From: Porphyridium purpureum
Lineage: Eukaryota > Rhodophyta > Bangiophyceae > Porphyridiales > Porphyridiaceae
Assembly (NCBI GenBank): GCA_008690995.1
Contig: VRMN01000008.1
Coordinates: forward strand, 682,001 to 746,000
DNA: 64,000 bases
Direction of reading: 5' to 3'
The notes below the pieces were generated by a model. It saw nothing but the letters and a program-made list of their open reading frames with translations, was not told the DNA's origin and made no database searches. The translations under genes were made by a program, and so were the position numbers. Shown one piece after another: positions 1 to 8,896 of the stretch (positions within the stretch are counted from its first letter, which is position 1; each line of letters opens with the position of its first letter).

Positions 1-783
1 GGCAAGCGTATCGCTGGCCACATTATCCATCAGGACCGAAACGTTCATACTCGTCACGACGTAGTGCAAATAGTATACCAAACCGAGAACAACGGCAACC
101 ACATGGATCACCATCACATTCACGGCCACAGACGGCACGAAGGGCATTTCGGCATCAGTTTGCGTGCACATGACGCCCGCAAAGGAATACGCGAAAGTGC
201 CCAAGAAAATGCACAGCACAATTTTAGTGGGTCGCCGGCTCATCAAACCTGTGAGTAATCGCGCGGAGTACGTCACACCGGCCACTTGAAATGCAACAAT
301 GCACAACGAAAAGACGGTTCCTGTGAGGCCAATGATAAATCCTCCGACGTACGTAAAGATGGAGAGCGCAGCCTCCGGTGTTCCATTGAACCACCATTTG
401 TACCCATCGCCTGTTTGGATATTACCCTCTCCAACGGACGCGATGAGCGCGCCTGCAATAAAATTGACTGTCATTGAGATGATTGGTAGCGTCCACAGCG
501 AAGTCTGAAAATACTCCGATGCGCGAATCAACCGCAACGAAACGCGCGCACGCCCCACACTCGCCCGTCGCTGCTTCGTAGAAGCCTTGTCCGTATCAAT
601 GCGGTCTCGGCGCTGTGCCTGTGCCGAGGCATTCAGCTGCGCATACGAGCCCAGTTCGGACTCAACCTCTCCCTCCGTCAGCGCAGCATTCAAGGGGTTC
701 ACAGTCCCATACAGCTCGGCGCGAAATCCTGCCTGCCACGTTTCCGTCTTGGCCAGCGTTCGCTTCACGCTTTCGTTCTCCAT
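1..783 (-). CDS. DUF2254 family membrane protein, C-terminus cut by window edge
   Basis: Only the first 261 residues are inside the window. The first ATG is at 783, and an in-frame stop lies about 80 nt further upstream. After a polar ~80-residue head come four hydrophobic segments (about residues 95-118, 142-168, 186-206 and 217-241). The order of short motifs matches bacterial DUF2254: TSLWTLP, then TVFSLCIVAFQVAGVTYSARLLTGLM-like text (residues ~156-181), then LGTFAYS and FVPSVAV. The family is an uncharacterised integral membrane protein found mainly in bacteria, so a eukaryotic copy suggests old lateral transfer (inference). It is divergent from ORC3 across an 846-bp gap. Function unknown; family call fairly secure. 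Confidence 0.8.
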   Translation of the reverse strand, partial: MENESVKRTLAKTETWQAGFRAELYGTVNPLNAALTEGEVESELGSYAQLNASAQAQRRDRIDTDKASTKQRRASVGRARVSLRLIRASEYFQTSLWTLPIISMTVNFIAGALIASVGEGNIQTGDGYKWWFNGTPEAALSIFTYVGGFIIGLTGTVFSLCIVAFQVAGVTYSARLLTGLMSRRPTKIVLCIFLGTFAYSFAGVMCTQTDAEMPFVPSVAVNVMVIHVVAVVLGLVYYLHYVVTSMNVSVLMDNVASDTLA

Positions 784-1629
784 CCCGCGCGCCGCTGTCG
801 AGCGACAGAACGCGCCGACCGCGAACCGACCTCTACGTCGGTACCCGGAGGCCGTCCTCGCGCGGCGTGCGAGCACACGACGCTTCTAGCTCTGATGCCG
901 GATTCATAATCGATACCTGCGTTGGTCACAGAAACTTCGATTTCGATCACTCACTGGTCCGTCCGCTTTGTCTGGTGGTGGAAATATCGGTATTTTCTAT
1001 TAAAACAGGCCGTTTACAAGTGAAGCATTTTTGAGGTGGTTTCTGCTGCGAACGGCCGCAGTTTGCGGGTGGCCAAGATGTCTGCAACGGGTTGGTAGAG
1101 AATGGAAGTCGTGGATGAGTGAGGAGTCTAGACAAAGCAAACAGGTTGTTGCTGAGCACCTGCACAATGACTGGCTCGCGCCCATCCTTCGGTTTCTCAC
1201 CGTCATTTTATTTATTCCTTCTGGTATTGGAGTTGGACTAAACCCCAGAGAGATGGCTCCAGAATTAACTTGCACAACATTATCGATGCTTTGCCAAGCT
1301 TCTCTCAGGCTAAAAGAGGAATTGGGCAAAGTGGCAACGAGCTACGCGGCCTCTACTTACTGACTGCCGAGTGCAGTCACACTAGTGCAGCGGGAACTGG
1401 CCGACACAGGTCGGCTCGGACCGTGCACCCGCATGACGTGGCTGGCGTCTCCCGAAATCAGCACAACCAGACCGAAGGACGCCTCCTTCCCGTCTTCACG
1501 ACACCTGGCGAAGCCATCGCATGGTCCACGAAAGTGCACCGTTTGGCAAGACGCCTTGCGGAGTCTGAATAATTCCCGCGCAGCCCACACATTTCACGTG
1601 CCGCAGCAGGCGAACAAAGGAGCGGAGCG
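784..1629. other. Divergent intergenic region between DUF2254 gene and ORC3
   Basis: This 846-bp stretch should carry the 5' regions of two divergent genes. No TATA box, GTACAGT motif or RNA gene is obvious. A plus-strand frame of 82 codons (ATG 1115 to 1363) holds one hydrophobic stretch around LRFLTVILFIPSG but matches nothing I know; it may be chance or an upstream ORF of ORC3. Confidence 0.4.
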
Positions 1630-4050
1630 ATGAATCCTGCCCGCCCCGGCGCCGAATCCGGCCCCGAAGGCGTGCAGGTGGCGCGCGCTGCGTACAATGT
1701 CAAGGCGGTGGCTATGAAGCCGCGGGAGTCGCAATCACGGCATGCGGCGGCCAAGCGCGACACGGCATTTGTGTCGCAAGCGTCGTTGCTTGCAGAGGAG
1801 AACAAGTCTGGGCTCGTCACCCGTCAGGAGGTCCGCGAGGTCAAGATTGTCATTGAGCAGGCGCTTGTTCAGGTGATCAGGCCGCATGTCGAGCAAGTGT
1901 GTGCTTTTTTGTCGTCGCCAACGGGTGGCCGCGAACATCGACTGGGTCGCGACGAGCTCGCGATTTCATGGGGCGACGATTCAGATACCTTGTCATTGCC
2001 GCCACCAGCGCTGAAGTGCGCAGTGGTTGCGTTGGATGCTTCGATGTCAATGGTAAATGAACTCTTCTTGGACCAGGTGAGGCAGCAGCTGGCTTCTTCT
2101 GAAACGTGTCGCGAAGGCCTGCATGAGAAAAGTTGGGTACTGGTCAAGCTGGACCGTCGACACTCACAGTCTGCGGCAAGTGCGTGCCAAGAGATAGAGC
2201 GCGCACAGAAAGCGCGAGGCTCCGCATGCAAAGCCACGATTGTTGTTATCGAACAATTGGCCAGCTTTGACAACGACGTTCTGTCAGACTTGGTGTATTT
2301 TTGTTCGCAGAAGCAACGATTCCCGACGAACGTAGCATCTCGGCGATCGAGGGACAGCGCTACAATTAGCTTGCTTGCTCTGACTGGAGTGCATGTGCAC
2401 AAACTGCACTCAGCATTGCGAGTGCGCGATGTGGCGCGAGTGCAAATTGAAGCCTTTCCGGTATGTTTGGACTTGGACGTCACAAGCCAGGTCGCTAGCT
2501 CTCTTCTCGGAGCACAGAGACTCACTGATGAGTGTGTGCTTGAGCAAGAGAACGGACCATGCTTTATTCCGGCATCGGGCGTGTGGTCAATGCTCGCGCT
2601 CGAGAGAGACGGAAAGCACGCCGTTGGCGATACTCTGTTTTCGGTGCTGGCGTCGGCTGCACGCTTGCACTTTGCGAGTCGGGCACATGGTTGTTTTATC
2701 GGAGACCTTGTTCGTGACCTGGACGTGCAGACTTGGTGCAGATCTCTGCGAAATCCAGAGTGCTGGAAAGACACCTGGCTTGAGATGAAAGTCTGCGCGC
2801 TTGGTAGGGATGTTCAAGATGTACTCTTCCAACTAATAGCAGAACGAGTCCCGATCAGCGCTGAGGGCCAGGGCGCACCAAGAGGAATATTAGCAGCCAT
2901 GCATGCGCTCGGGAGCTGGCTGCTTGTGCTACCCTTGTTCCGCAACGTCCTTGCTGTGTTTTGCGAGGCGGTGGAAGGTCGCGACGTGCGCCTTTGGGAG
3001 TTTGAGCACTTGGTTATTGATAGTCGATTTGATACCGGGGCGTTCCCCAAGCTGATCGAGCACTGGTTTCGAAAGCTGGAAGAGCGCAGCTCGTTGGAAC
3101 AATTAACAAAAGTTACCGGGTTTTGGGCGCTCCATGTGGAAATGTGGATGCGGAAGTGTTCAGACCTGCGGGACGCGCAGCAGAATGGCACAATCAATGT
3201 TGAATATATTGAAGCCATCGCTGACATCCAGGCGCGAACAATCCAGCTCAGTTTGGAGGTCTCAGCATCTTATGAATCCGTTTCGTCAGGTAAGGATTCC
3301 GACGTGGGGACGTTGCAACAGGCAAGCGCGCACTTGGCGCCTGCCAGTCACATTCAGCCTTTCGTCCGAGGCTCGCGAGGCGCACATGCAGCCAAGAAGC
3401 GGAGACGCGAGGCTCTTTTGGCTCCGGCTGCGGGTGGTGGTGAAGCTGTAGGAGCGGCTGCGTTAGCTCTCGACGCCTCGGAACGGTCGAAAGGCCCACT
3501 GCAGGTCTTTCGCAGCAAGTGCAGCAAGCTGCTGCGCGAATTTTTTGCACTTATTCCATGCTCATACACGGTCCCGCTCTCTGAACTGCTCGTGTTTCGA
3601 AATCTGGACGCGCTGCGCGCCTCGTGCAGCGGCTTGCATCCGAGCATCCCGAGCGCGCACATTGTACAGGTGCTGAAAGACGACTCGTTTGCACCCGACG
3701 CGTTGGCCGCGCAGGCCGTGCTTCAAGACCTACGGCTGGTGTTCGAGGCGCTGGACCAGGCTCCGTTGTACCTGCACATGAATGACTGGTTCGACGCGTT
3801 CTACAACTCGCTGGTGGTGGCATCGTATGCCGGTCATCGGGAGGCCCGGGAGCATTCAGAACATGCAGAAGAGAGTGGAGCAGCAGACGTCCACTCTACA
3901 TTGACGTCGTGTGTATCATTTACGGACGCCGTCGCGCGCTTCAAATGCGCAGTCACCGCGCTGGAGCACATGGGCCTCTGCATCAAGGCGCCGCGTCGCG
4001 CGCAGCACGTGCAACGCACGATGTTCAGCCACTCGGCAGGTACAGTGTAA
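1630..4050 (+). CDS. ORC3: Origin recognition complex subunit 3
   Basis: 806 residues from ATG 1630, in one exon. ORC3 is an AAA-like subunit of the six-protein complex that marks replication origins and loads MCM. The diagnostic region is at residues ~168-300: a buried strand (SWVLVKLDRR), then IVVIEQLASFDNDVLSDL, the counterpart of the human ORC3 stretch VIMKDFESFNTRVLQDF, then an LxxxxxGV strand and a second helix (LHSALRVRD). As in other ORC3 proteins there is no Walker A motif. The C-terminal winged-helix part shows APDALAAQAVLQDLRLVFE (from ~687) and LHMNDWFDAF (~715), matching the end of animal and plant ORC3. Residues 1-60 and ~555-620 are low-complexity. The stop codon is embedded in an inverted repeat of the GTACAGT motif. 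Confidence 0.8.
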   Translation: MNPARPGAESGPEGVQVARAAYNVKAVAMKPRESQSRHAAAKRDTAFVSQASLLAEENKSGLVTRQEVREVKIVIEQALVQVIRPHVEQVCAFLSSPTGGREHRLGRDELAISWGDDSDTLSLPPPALKCAVVALDASMSMVNELFLDQVRQQLASSETCREGLHEKSWVLVKLDRRHSQSAASACQEIERAQKARGSACKATIVVIEQLASFDNDVLSDLVYFCSQKQRFPTNVASRRSRDSATISLLALTGVHVHKLHSALRVRDVARVQIEAFPVCLDLDVTSQVASSLLGAQRLTDECVLEQENGPCFIPASGVWSMLALERDGKHAVGDTLFSVLASAARLHFASRAHGCFIGDLVRDLDVQTWCRSLRNPECWKDTWLEMKVCALGRDVQDVLFQLIAERVPISAEGQGAPRGILAAMHALGSWLLVLPLFRNVLAVFCEAVEGRDVRLWEFEHLVIDSRFDTGAFPKLIEHWFRKLEERSSLEQLTKVTGFWALHVEMWMRKCSDLRDAQQNGTINVEYIEAIADIQARTIQLSLEVSASYESVSSGKDSDVGTLQQASAHLAPASHIQPFVRGSRGAHAAKKRRREALLAPAAGGGEAVGAAALALDASERSKGPLQVFRSKCSKLLREFFALIPCSYTVPLSELLVFRNLDALRASCSGLHPSIPSAHIVQVLKDDSFAPDALAAQAVLQDLRLVFEALDQAPLYLHMNDWFDAFYNSLVVASYAGHREAREHSEHAEESGAADVHSTLTSCVSFTDAVARFKCAVTALEHMGLCIKAPRRAQHVQRTMFSHSAGTV

Positions 4051-4129
4051 GGAGGCGGGTACTGTTGCCCTCTAACACTGTACCTACCCGAGTGGAAAAG
4101 AAAGGGCAAGGTTCAGTGCAGAGTACAGT
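4039..4129. promoter_or_regulatory. GTACAGT cluster with 11-bp inverted repeat between ORC3 and PPAT
   Basis: AGGTACAGTGT at 4038-4048 is answered by its exact reverse complement ACACTGTACCT ending at 4086, with a variant GTACTGT (4059-4065) in the loop. Another GTACAGT lies at 4123-4129. The left arm overlaps the ORC3 stop codon. The cluster sits ~185-270 bp upstream of the PPAT ATG, so a promoter or operator role for PPAT is the simplest reading; a 3'-end hairpin for ORC3 is the alternative. Confidence 0.5.
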
Positions 4130-4311
4130 TGGTGAAGCAGCGGAAGTGGCGTGAGGCCTGTGGTCGGGTGGGCGAGTGAGACCAACTCGCGTGACTCGGT
4201 CGACGCGCGCAGCAGCACCGCGCAGCACGTTGCGTGTGCGGTGTGGGTGCCCCGACCGGTGCCTGGTGCTCACTTTCAGGCGCCGAGTCGGCCCATTCGT
4301 GCGTAGCTGAT

Positions 4312-5391
4312 ATGCAGGAGATGGAGTCGGCAGATTGCCGCGCGATGGTCGGTGTGGTGCGAGTGTGCACCGCGCCAGCGGGTGTTGTGCATGTGGAGAC
4401 CCGCGCCGTCGAACGCATCATCCAGCTCGCCGCGGGAGCGGCAAATGGTACAAGCTTGTGGCTTGTGCCGGACTGGCGCACGGATGATTTGTGCGCACGC
4501 GACGGAATCGCCGCGACGAGTGACCATGTGAAAACACCGGAGCAAACGGACGACGCGTGCGCGAGCGCCGCGCGGTCGGTTGCGGAGCGCGTCGCAGTCC
4601 TGACGGCTATTTACGCCCTGCTGGCACGGCTGGGCGCCGAACAGCTGAATGTACACGTTGTTTTCGACACCCAGACTGTTGCGCACGCCCCAGCCGTCGT
4701 GCGTCGTTCTGGATTCGTCTGCGTGATTGGAGTCACGAGCACTTGTCGATCGGTGATTGTTGATGAGCTTGTACAATGGTCTAAAAACGTAGACGCGAAT
4801 AGCAAACTCGAGGCGTGCGGCGCGGATGAGCCGCTGAGTAATTGGTTCGAATATGACGCGGCGACGTGTATGGATCTGCCAGATCGGCAGTACGCATCCG
4901 TGCTTGTTGGCGGCACCTTCGATCACATGCATGCGGGACATCGGTTGCTGCTTTCAACTTCAGCTTTGATCAGCGCTTCCAAGTTGGTGGTGGGCGTTAG
5001 CGGCGCGGCGCTCCTGACTCGGAAAAAGTTTGCCGAGCAAATGCAGAGCTTTCAGCAACGAAGGCGCTTTGTCGCCGACTTTTTGAGCAACGTCGGGTTT
5101 TCTGCCGACGATCAAGCAAGTTATGCGAAAAGCTCGGGCCGACAGTGTGAGATTCTGGAGCTGCATGTTCCGGAGGGCACACTCTATACTGACCCAGACG
5201 TCGACGTGCTCGTTGCATCCAAGGAAACTGAAGCAGGTGCGCTCGACGTCCTGAAGAGGCGCAAGGAGTTGGGACTTCCAATGACAACCTTAATTGTCGT
5301 GGATCTGCTGTACGGGAGTGCTGCGGGCAGTGTCGCTGACAAGCTGAGCTCGTCCGCGTTGCGGGCGTCGAAGGCAGCAGTCCAAAAATAG
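4312..5391 (+). CDS. PPAT: Phosphopantetheine adenylyltransferase (eukaryotic type)
   Basis: 359 residues from ATG 4312; the frame extends upstream only to non-ATG codons. It catalyses the fourth step of coenzyme A synthesis, 4'-phosphopantetheine plus ATP to dephospho-CoA. The nucleotidyltransferase domain begins near residue 196 with VLVGGTFDHMHAGHRLLL (the T/HxGH signature of the fold), followed by LVVGVSG, the helix RRRFVADFLSNVG, and near the end VASKETEAGALDVLKRRKELGL, which is typical of eukaryotic/archaeal PPAT. Residues 1-190 form an N-terminal region like that of the PPAT half of animal CoA synthase. No dephospho-CoA kinase domain follows, so it is monofunctional as in plants. Convergent with the Sec14-like gene. 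Confidence 0.88.
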   Translation: MQEMESADCRAMVGVVRVCTAPAGVVHVETRAVERIIQLAAGAANGTSLWLVPDWRTDDLCARDGIAATSDHVKTPEQTDDACASAARSVAERVAVLTAIYALLARLGAEQLNVHVVFDTQTVAHAPAVVRRSGFVCVIGVTSTCRSVIVDELVQWSKNVDANSKLEACGADEPLSNWFEYDAATCMDLPDRQYASVLVGGTFDHMHAGHRLLLSTSALISASKLVVGVSGAALLTRKKFAEQMQSFQQRRRFVADFLSNVGFSADDQASYAKSSGRQCEILELHVPEGTLYTDPDVDVLVASKETEAGALDVLKRRKELGLPMTTLIVVDLLYGSAAGSVADKLSSSALRASKAAVQK

Positions 5392-5711
5392 TGCTCAACA
5401 ATCCGGGCAGTGGACCCGGACGAAAGTGCACGCTGCCTCTGAGAATTCATCAATTCAGTGGCTCGCTGCCTTTTCGCTTGCTTTCAATTATATATATACT
5501 ACTTCCCCTTCTTTATTTCCCCTCCATGCACGGACATCGTGCGAAGGATCTATTCAATCATCCACCATTCACCACGTGACTCGAACATGGAAAGAAAATC
5601 AGAATCACAGCAAACCCTTTGTGCAATCATTTCCAAACAGCCTGGACTATGGACCAACTGCCGGGACTCTTCTTGACGGTGCGATGCAGCTCCTCTCACA
5701 AAAATCATCCC
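5392..5711. other. Convergent 3' region, AT-rich
   Basis: 320 bp between the stop codons of PPAT (+) and the Sec14-like gene (-). It is markedly more AT-rich than its surroundings, with TATATATATA around 5489-5500, as expected for overlapping 3' UTRs and polyadenylation signals. No gene seen. Confidence 0.5.
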
Positions 5712-6812
5712 CTAGCCGAATAAACTACCAAGAACTCTGTCCTTTGTGCTTTTTGTTCTGCTCCCAATGGCCTTATCCTTTTCGCTCGTGCCATGGCCAG
5801 AGCCATTCTTGGAAGCTGCCTTCAACGACGCAAGATACTTCTCTGAGGCATCGTCCGTGATAAGCTCGGGCACCTCTCCACCAAACCCTTCTTCGACGTG
5901 CTGCGCGTCAAAAATGTCCGACGTGGCAAGCTCCTTCTTGAACTGTGCCTTGGAAATGAAGGTCATCTTCTTGCGCGTTTCGGTGTCAATGAAGTACGAA
6001 ATGATGTTCCAAAACCCTGTGAAGATCATTCCTGCATCCACGACGCACACAAGCTTGAGCCGCTCGGGATAATGGTTCTGAAGGACGTTAATCCAAGCCT
6101 GCGCGAGCTTTGGGTCTGCGCCGGCCTGCGTGACACTAAAGCCGGCCAGGTCGATAATGTACACAAACTTCTCGACGCCCTTGGACGCGTCCATACTCCG
6201 GACGCCTTCCTCCATGGTGTACAGAATCTGGTCGAGCTTTTCGTCTGTGGTGCCGGGCGGATCGCGTCTCGCCCGCATGTACATGATCGGACGACCGCTC
6301 TTGTCGAACCCGTTCGGGTAAATTGAGCCGGCCTGTGCCAGCTTTGCGACGTCCCCATATTTGAGTTGGTCTGGCCGTTTTGTCCACCGCCAACGCAGCG
6401 TTTCAGCAAGCATGGTGAACGCCTTTTCGAGGTTCCATTCTCTCGCGCGCAGGTACCGCAGCAGACAGTAATCGTCACAAAAGGCGCGCACGTAGGCGTG
6501 GTCGATGGCGGCAATATCCTCAAACTTGGTCACGTCTGGCAAATGCTTGGCAGAAGCCCCGCCCGATGACAAAAGGTGCAAGTGGTTTGCCTTGGACGCG
6601 TCTGGCGAGACGGTCAGCTCCTTCTCGAGCACCTCCGGGAGCGCGTCGACGGCGCTCGCGCACGCGCGTGGCGAGTATGTCTTCTGCTGCAAGACGCAGT
6701 CCAGATAATACTTCATTTCGACCAACGCGGCGGCCTCCTCCGGCACCAAATCGTCCACACGCGGCGAGTCCACGCGGCCCGCCCCGATCAACGACTTATC
6801 TCTCGGCGACAT
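5712..6812 (-). CDS. Sec14-like CRAL-TRIO lipid-transfer protein
   Basis: 366 residues from ATG 6812; an upstream GTG extension of 33 codons is Arg/Gly-rich and unlikely to be translated. CRAL-TRIO proteins bind phosphatidylinositol or other small lipids and coordinate lipid signalling with Golgi and plasma-membrane traffic. The N-terminal CRAL-TRIO helices lie at ~110-145 (CLLRYLRAREWNLEKA, then LRWRW). The lipid-binding lobe spans ~155-320: GRPIMYMRARRD, KFVYIIDLAGFS, NHYPERL, the VVDAGMIFTGFWNIIS groove, and the C-terminal EEGFGGEVPE matching the FGG motif of Sec14 proteins. The acidic N-terminus and basic tail carry no other domain. Substrate unknown. The 5' UTR side is pyrimidine-rich on the plus strand. 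Confidence 0.88.
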   Translation of the reverse strand: MSPRDKSLIGAGRVDSPRVDDLVPEEAAALVEMKYYLDCVLQQKTYSPRACASAVDALPEVLEKELTVSPDASKANHLHLLSSGGASAKHLPDVTKFEDIAAIDHAYVRAFCDDYCLLRYLRAREWNLEKAFTMLAETLRWRWTKRPDQLKYGDVAKLAQAGSIYPNGFDKSGRPIMYMRARRDPPGTTDEKLDQILYTMEEGVRSMDASKGVEKFVYIIDLAGFSVTQAGADPKLAQAWINVLQNHYPERLKLVCVVDAGMIFTGFWNIISYFIDTETRKKMTFISKAQFKKELATSDIFDAQHVEEGFGGEVPELITDDASEKYLASLKAASKNGSGHGTSEKDKAIGSRTKSTKDRVLGSLFG

Positions 6813-7759
6813 GCTGCCACTTCCACCCCGCCGCACGCACGCGTCCTGTTCTTTCCTAGTCCCCCACTGCAACCTCACCACCTCCAACCCACCTCTCCCG
6901 ACTCTTCCCACCCCTCTCTCCTACACTATCACCTGCTCCTCCCTGCGTCCACACCTCTCTCTTCTTTTCTCTCCTCCGTATCCACTCTGTAACCCAACTC
7001 CCCCACACCCATGCAACCCAAAAAAAAAACACCCACGCATCAGCCCATTCCTTCATTCCTCCCCCTCTTCTTCTCCTTCTTCTCCTATTAACCGCCCCCT
7101 GTTGTTTCTCCTCGCTTATACCTTTTCGCAGCGCAGCCCTCCTTATTTCTTCTACCGTGTCCTTAACAGTCGCACAGCCGCTCCGACTCATATCTGTCCT
7201 AGTGGTTCGGTGTTCTTTTGCGGTTCAACCGACTCGGCTGCTCCAAAGCGTCCGGGCGCCACAAGCGACCTCACCAGCGCGCGCCGGTTTTACTAGCAAA
7301 CAGACACACACACACAAGCAGCCGCGTGTGCCGGGTCATCGGCATCGCGTGAGAGAGCCGAAACGGAGGAAGAAGGGGCATGCATGCGTGTATGGGTGGC
7401 TGGGGCTCGAGGGGGGGAACTACAGCGCGGTACAGTGGGGATGTACAGCGTGCGCTAGGTCGGCAAACAAGGTGCGCGAGAAAGGGGAAAAGGGAAGGCT
7501 GGTCGAGCGGGGAGGATTGCCGGACGCGCTTACATTGCGGGCGGGCCATGTGCGAGGTGGCTGTGGGACGTGCGAAAACAGATGCGACACGCATACACGT
7601 GCACACGTACATGCGCACACGTACATGCGCACATGCGCTTGTGCAGAAAATCCAGCAGGGCGAGGTTGGTGCGACGCAAACTGCAGCGTGCGCGCAAGAT
7701 AGGCTGTGATGTGAGTCGTCTGACTCGAGTCGCAGCAGGCAGAGAAATGCACGACGGCT

Positions 7760-7965
7760 ACGTCCCGCGTGGTATTGGCAGTTTCGCGTGCGCCGCAGCT
7801 ACCACGCGAAAGGTCAGCACCTGTACACCGGGACGGAAAGGCCGACTCGGGCGCTAGCACCACATACAAAGCGACCCACAGCTTTCTTGCACGCCGCCAC
7901 CTCCTCGGCCTGGATATGGCGGCCCACCCGCCTACTCGCATCGTGTCCAACTCGTTCCGTGACCG
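7760..7965 (+). repeat. Diverged direct repeat, copy A
   Basis: Colinear with 13440-13655. The best block is AGCGACCCACAG, CTTGCACGCC, CACCTCCTC and CGCATCGTG (7870-7945), versus AGCGACCCGCGG, CTTGCACGCC, GACCTCCTC and CGCATCGTG in copy B. In one shared frame the two translations agree at roughly half the positions (ARRxLL, AAHxP, RIVxN). Could be duplicated promoter DNA, a remnant of a gene family, or a decayed repeat element. Confidence 0.5.
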
Positions 7966-8782
7966 TGTCGTCCCTTCCGAGAACGGGCCCTCACGCTCCT
8001 TTGCGGCTGCACTCTCCTGCTCTCCTGCTGCTTCATCAATGCGCGATGAATCTCAAACCCGAAAGCTCACGTCTTCCCAGACGCGAGATTCCGTCCGACT
8101 TTTGCAGACCCTGGCCAACGCAGCGCACGCAGGACCCGTGCGCGACCCGCGCGATTCTGTGATGCGCCGTGCACAGCTTCCGCATCCTCCGTACCCCACA
8201 TGCATTCTGCTAAACGCTTTTTTTTGCAGCTTCTGCTGGCGACGTTTTCCGTTCGCATCGCCGCGCCCCAACGTCCCGACATCCAAGTTGCTCAAGCCGA
8301 GTTCCACGCATGCCCGGCACCCGATGTGCGTCAAACCGAACACAAGCGCATCGTCCGCTGGAATTACCATGTCCAGTTCGTCATGTTTTGCCGCCTGTTC
8401 CGCGCTACATTCGCTCAGGCCATCACGCGGTGGCGCTGTCAACCAAGTGAGCGACAGCTACCCGACGGGGCCTAGCGATTCGGCGCTGATTTCAATGCCC
8501 GAGTTGGCAGCCCACCATTCAGCGCTCCAGAGGCGCGTGCTACATTCTTTCTTCCAGACCAGCGCAGTCCACGCGCGGTTCGATGCGTCGGTTGCCCTTT
8601 ACACACGCACGCCCGGAATCTTTGCGTGGCGCGCGTTCTTCCGCGTCTCTGCTCGGGCTTCGCTTCACACCCGTCAAAACGGTTTCAATGGGAGCCGCCA
8701 CGCGGAGACGGTTTCGCAGTTGGGGTGGAAGGAGTTGAACCGTTTACAAAAGAGCATAGTAAATTGTCGTTCTTTAATATGA
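7916..8782 (+). CDS. Doubtful 288-codon open frame
   Basis: ATG 7916 to stop 8782 encodes a Ser/Ala/Arg-rich polypeptide with no domain I recognise. One Cys/Phe-rich hydrophobic stretch (FFCSFCWRRFPF) lies mid-protein. The first ~25 codons fall in the direct repeat shared with 13.4 kb, where the same frame is partly conserved. Against it: composition resembles random translation, an antisense frame of ~130 codons overlaps, and no known family matches. More likely non-coding than a gene. Confidence 0.2.
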   Translation: MAAHPPTRIVSNSFRDRVVPSENGPSRSFAAALSCSPAASSMRDESQTRKLTSSQTRDSVRLLQTLANAAHAGPVRDPRDSVMRRAQLPHPPYPTCILLNAFFCSFCWRRFPFASPRPNVPTSKLLKPSSTHARHPMCVKPNTSASSAGITMSSSSCFAACSALHSLRPSRGGAVNQVSDSYPTGPSDSALISMPELAAHHSALQRRVLHSFFQTSAVHARFDASVALYTRTPGIFAWRAFFRVSARASLHTRQNGFNGSRHAETVSQLGWKELNRLQKSIVNCRSLI

Positions 8783-8896
8783 GAATTCGTTCAGTGGCGT
8801 GTTTGTCTCGCGCACGTGGCGGCTGGTGAAGTGACGACGCAGGTGTGTTGTTGCACGGAAGAGAGAAGGACGTCCGTGCAGAATCATGACGCGGCC

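Larger units (their letters stand above)
6813..8896. other. 2.1-kb region between Sec14-like and FUSC genes
   Basis: Holds a C/T-rich tract (6840-7110, with an A9 run near 7020) that would be the 5' UTR/promoter of the Sec14-like gene, one GTACAGT (7430-7436) followed by GTACAGC (7443-7449), a 14-bp tandem repeat GCACACGTACATGC (7601-7636), and one copy of a ~220-bp sequence repeated at 13.4 kb. A 288-codon frame is listed separately. No RNA gene seen. Confidence 0.4.

Noticed and set aside
1869-2774. 301-codon frame antisense to ORC3
   Set aside because: Cys/Ser/Arg-rich shadow translation of a conserved gene; no domain.
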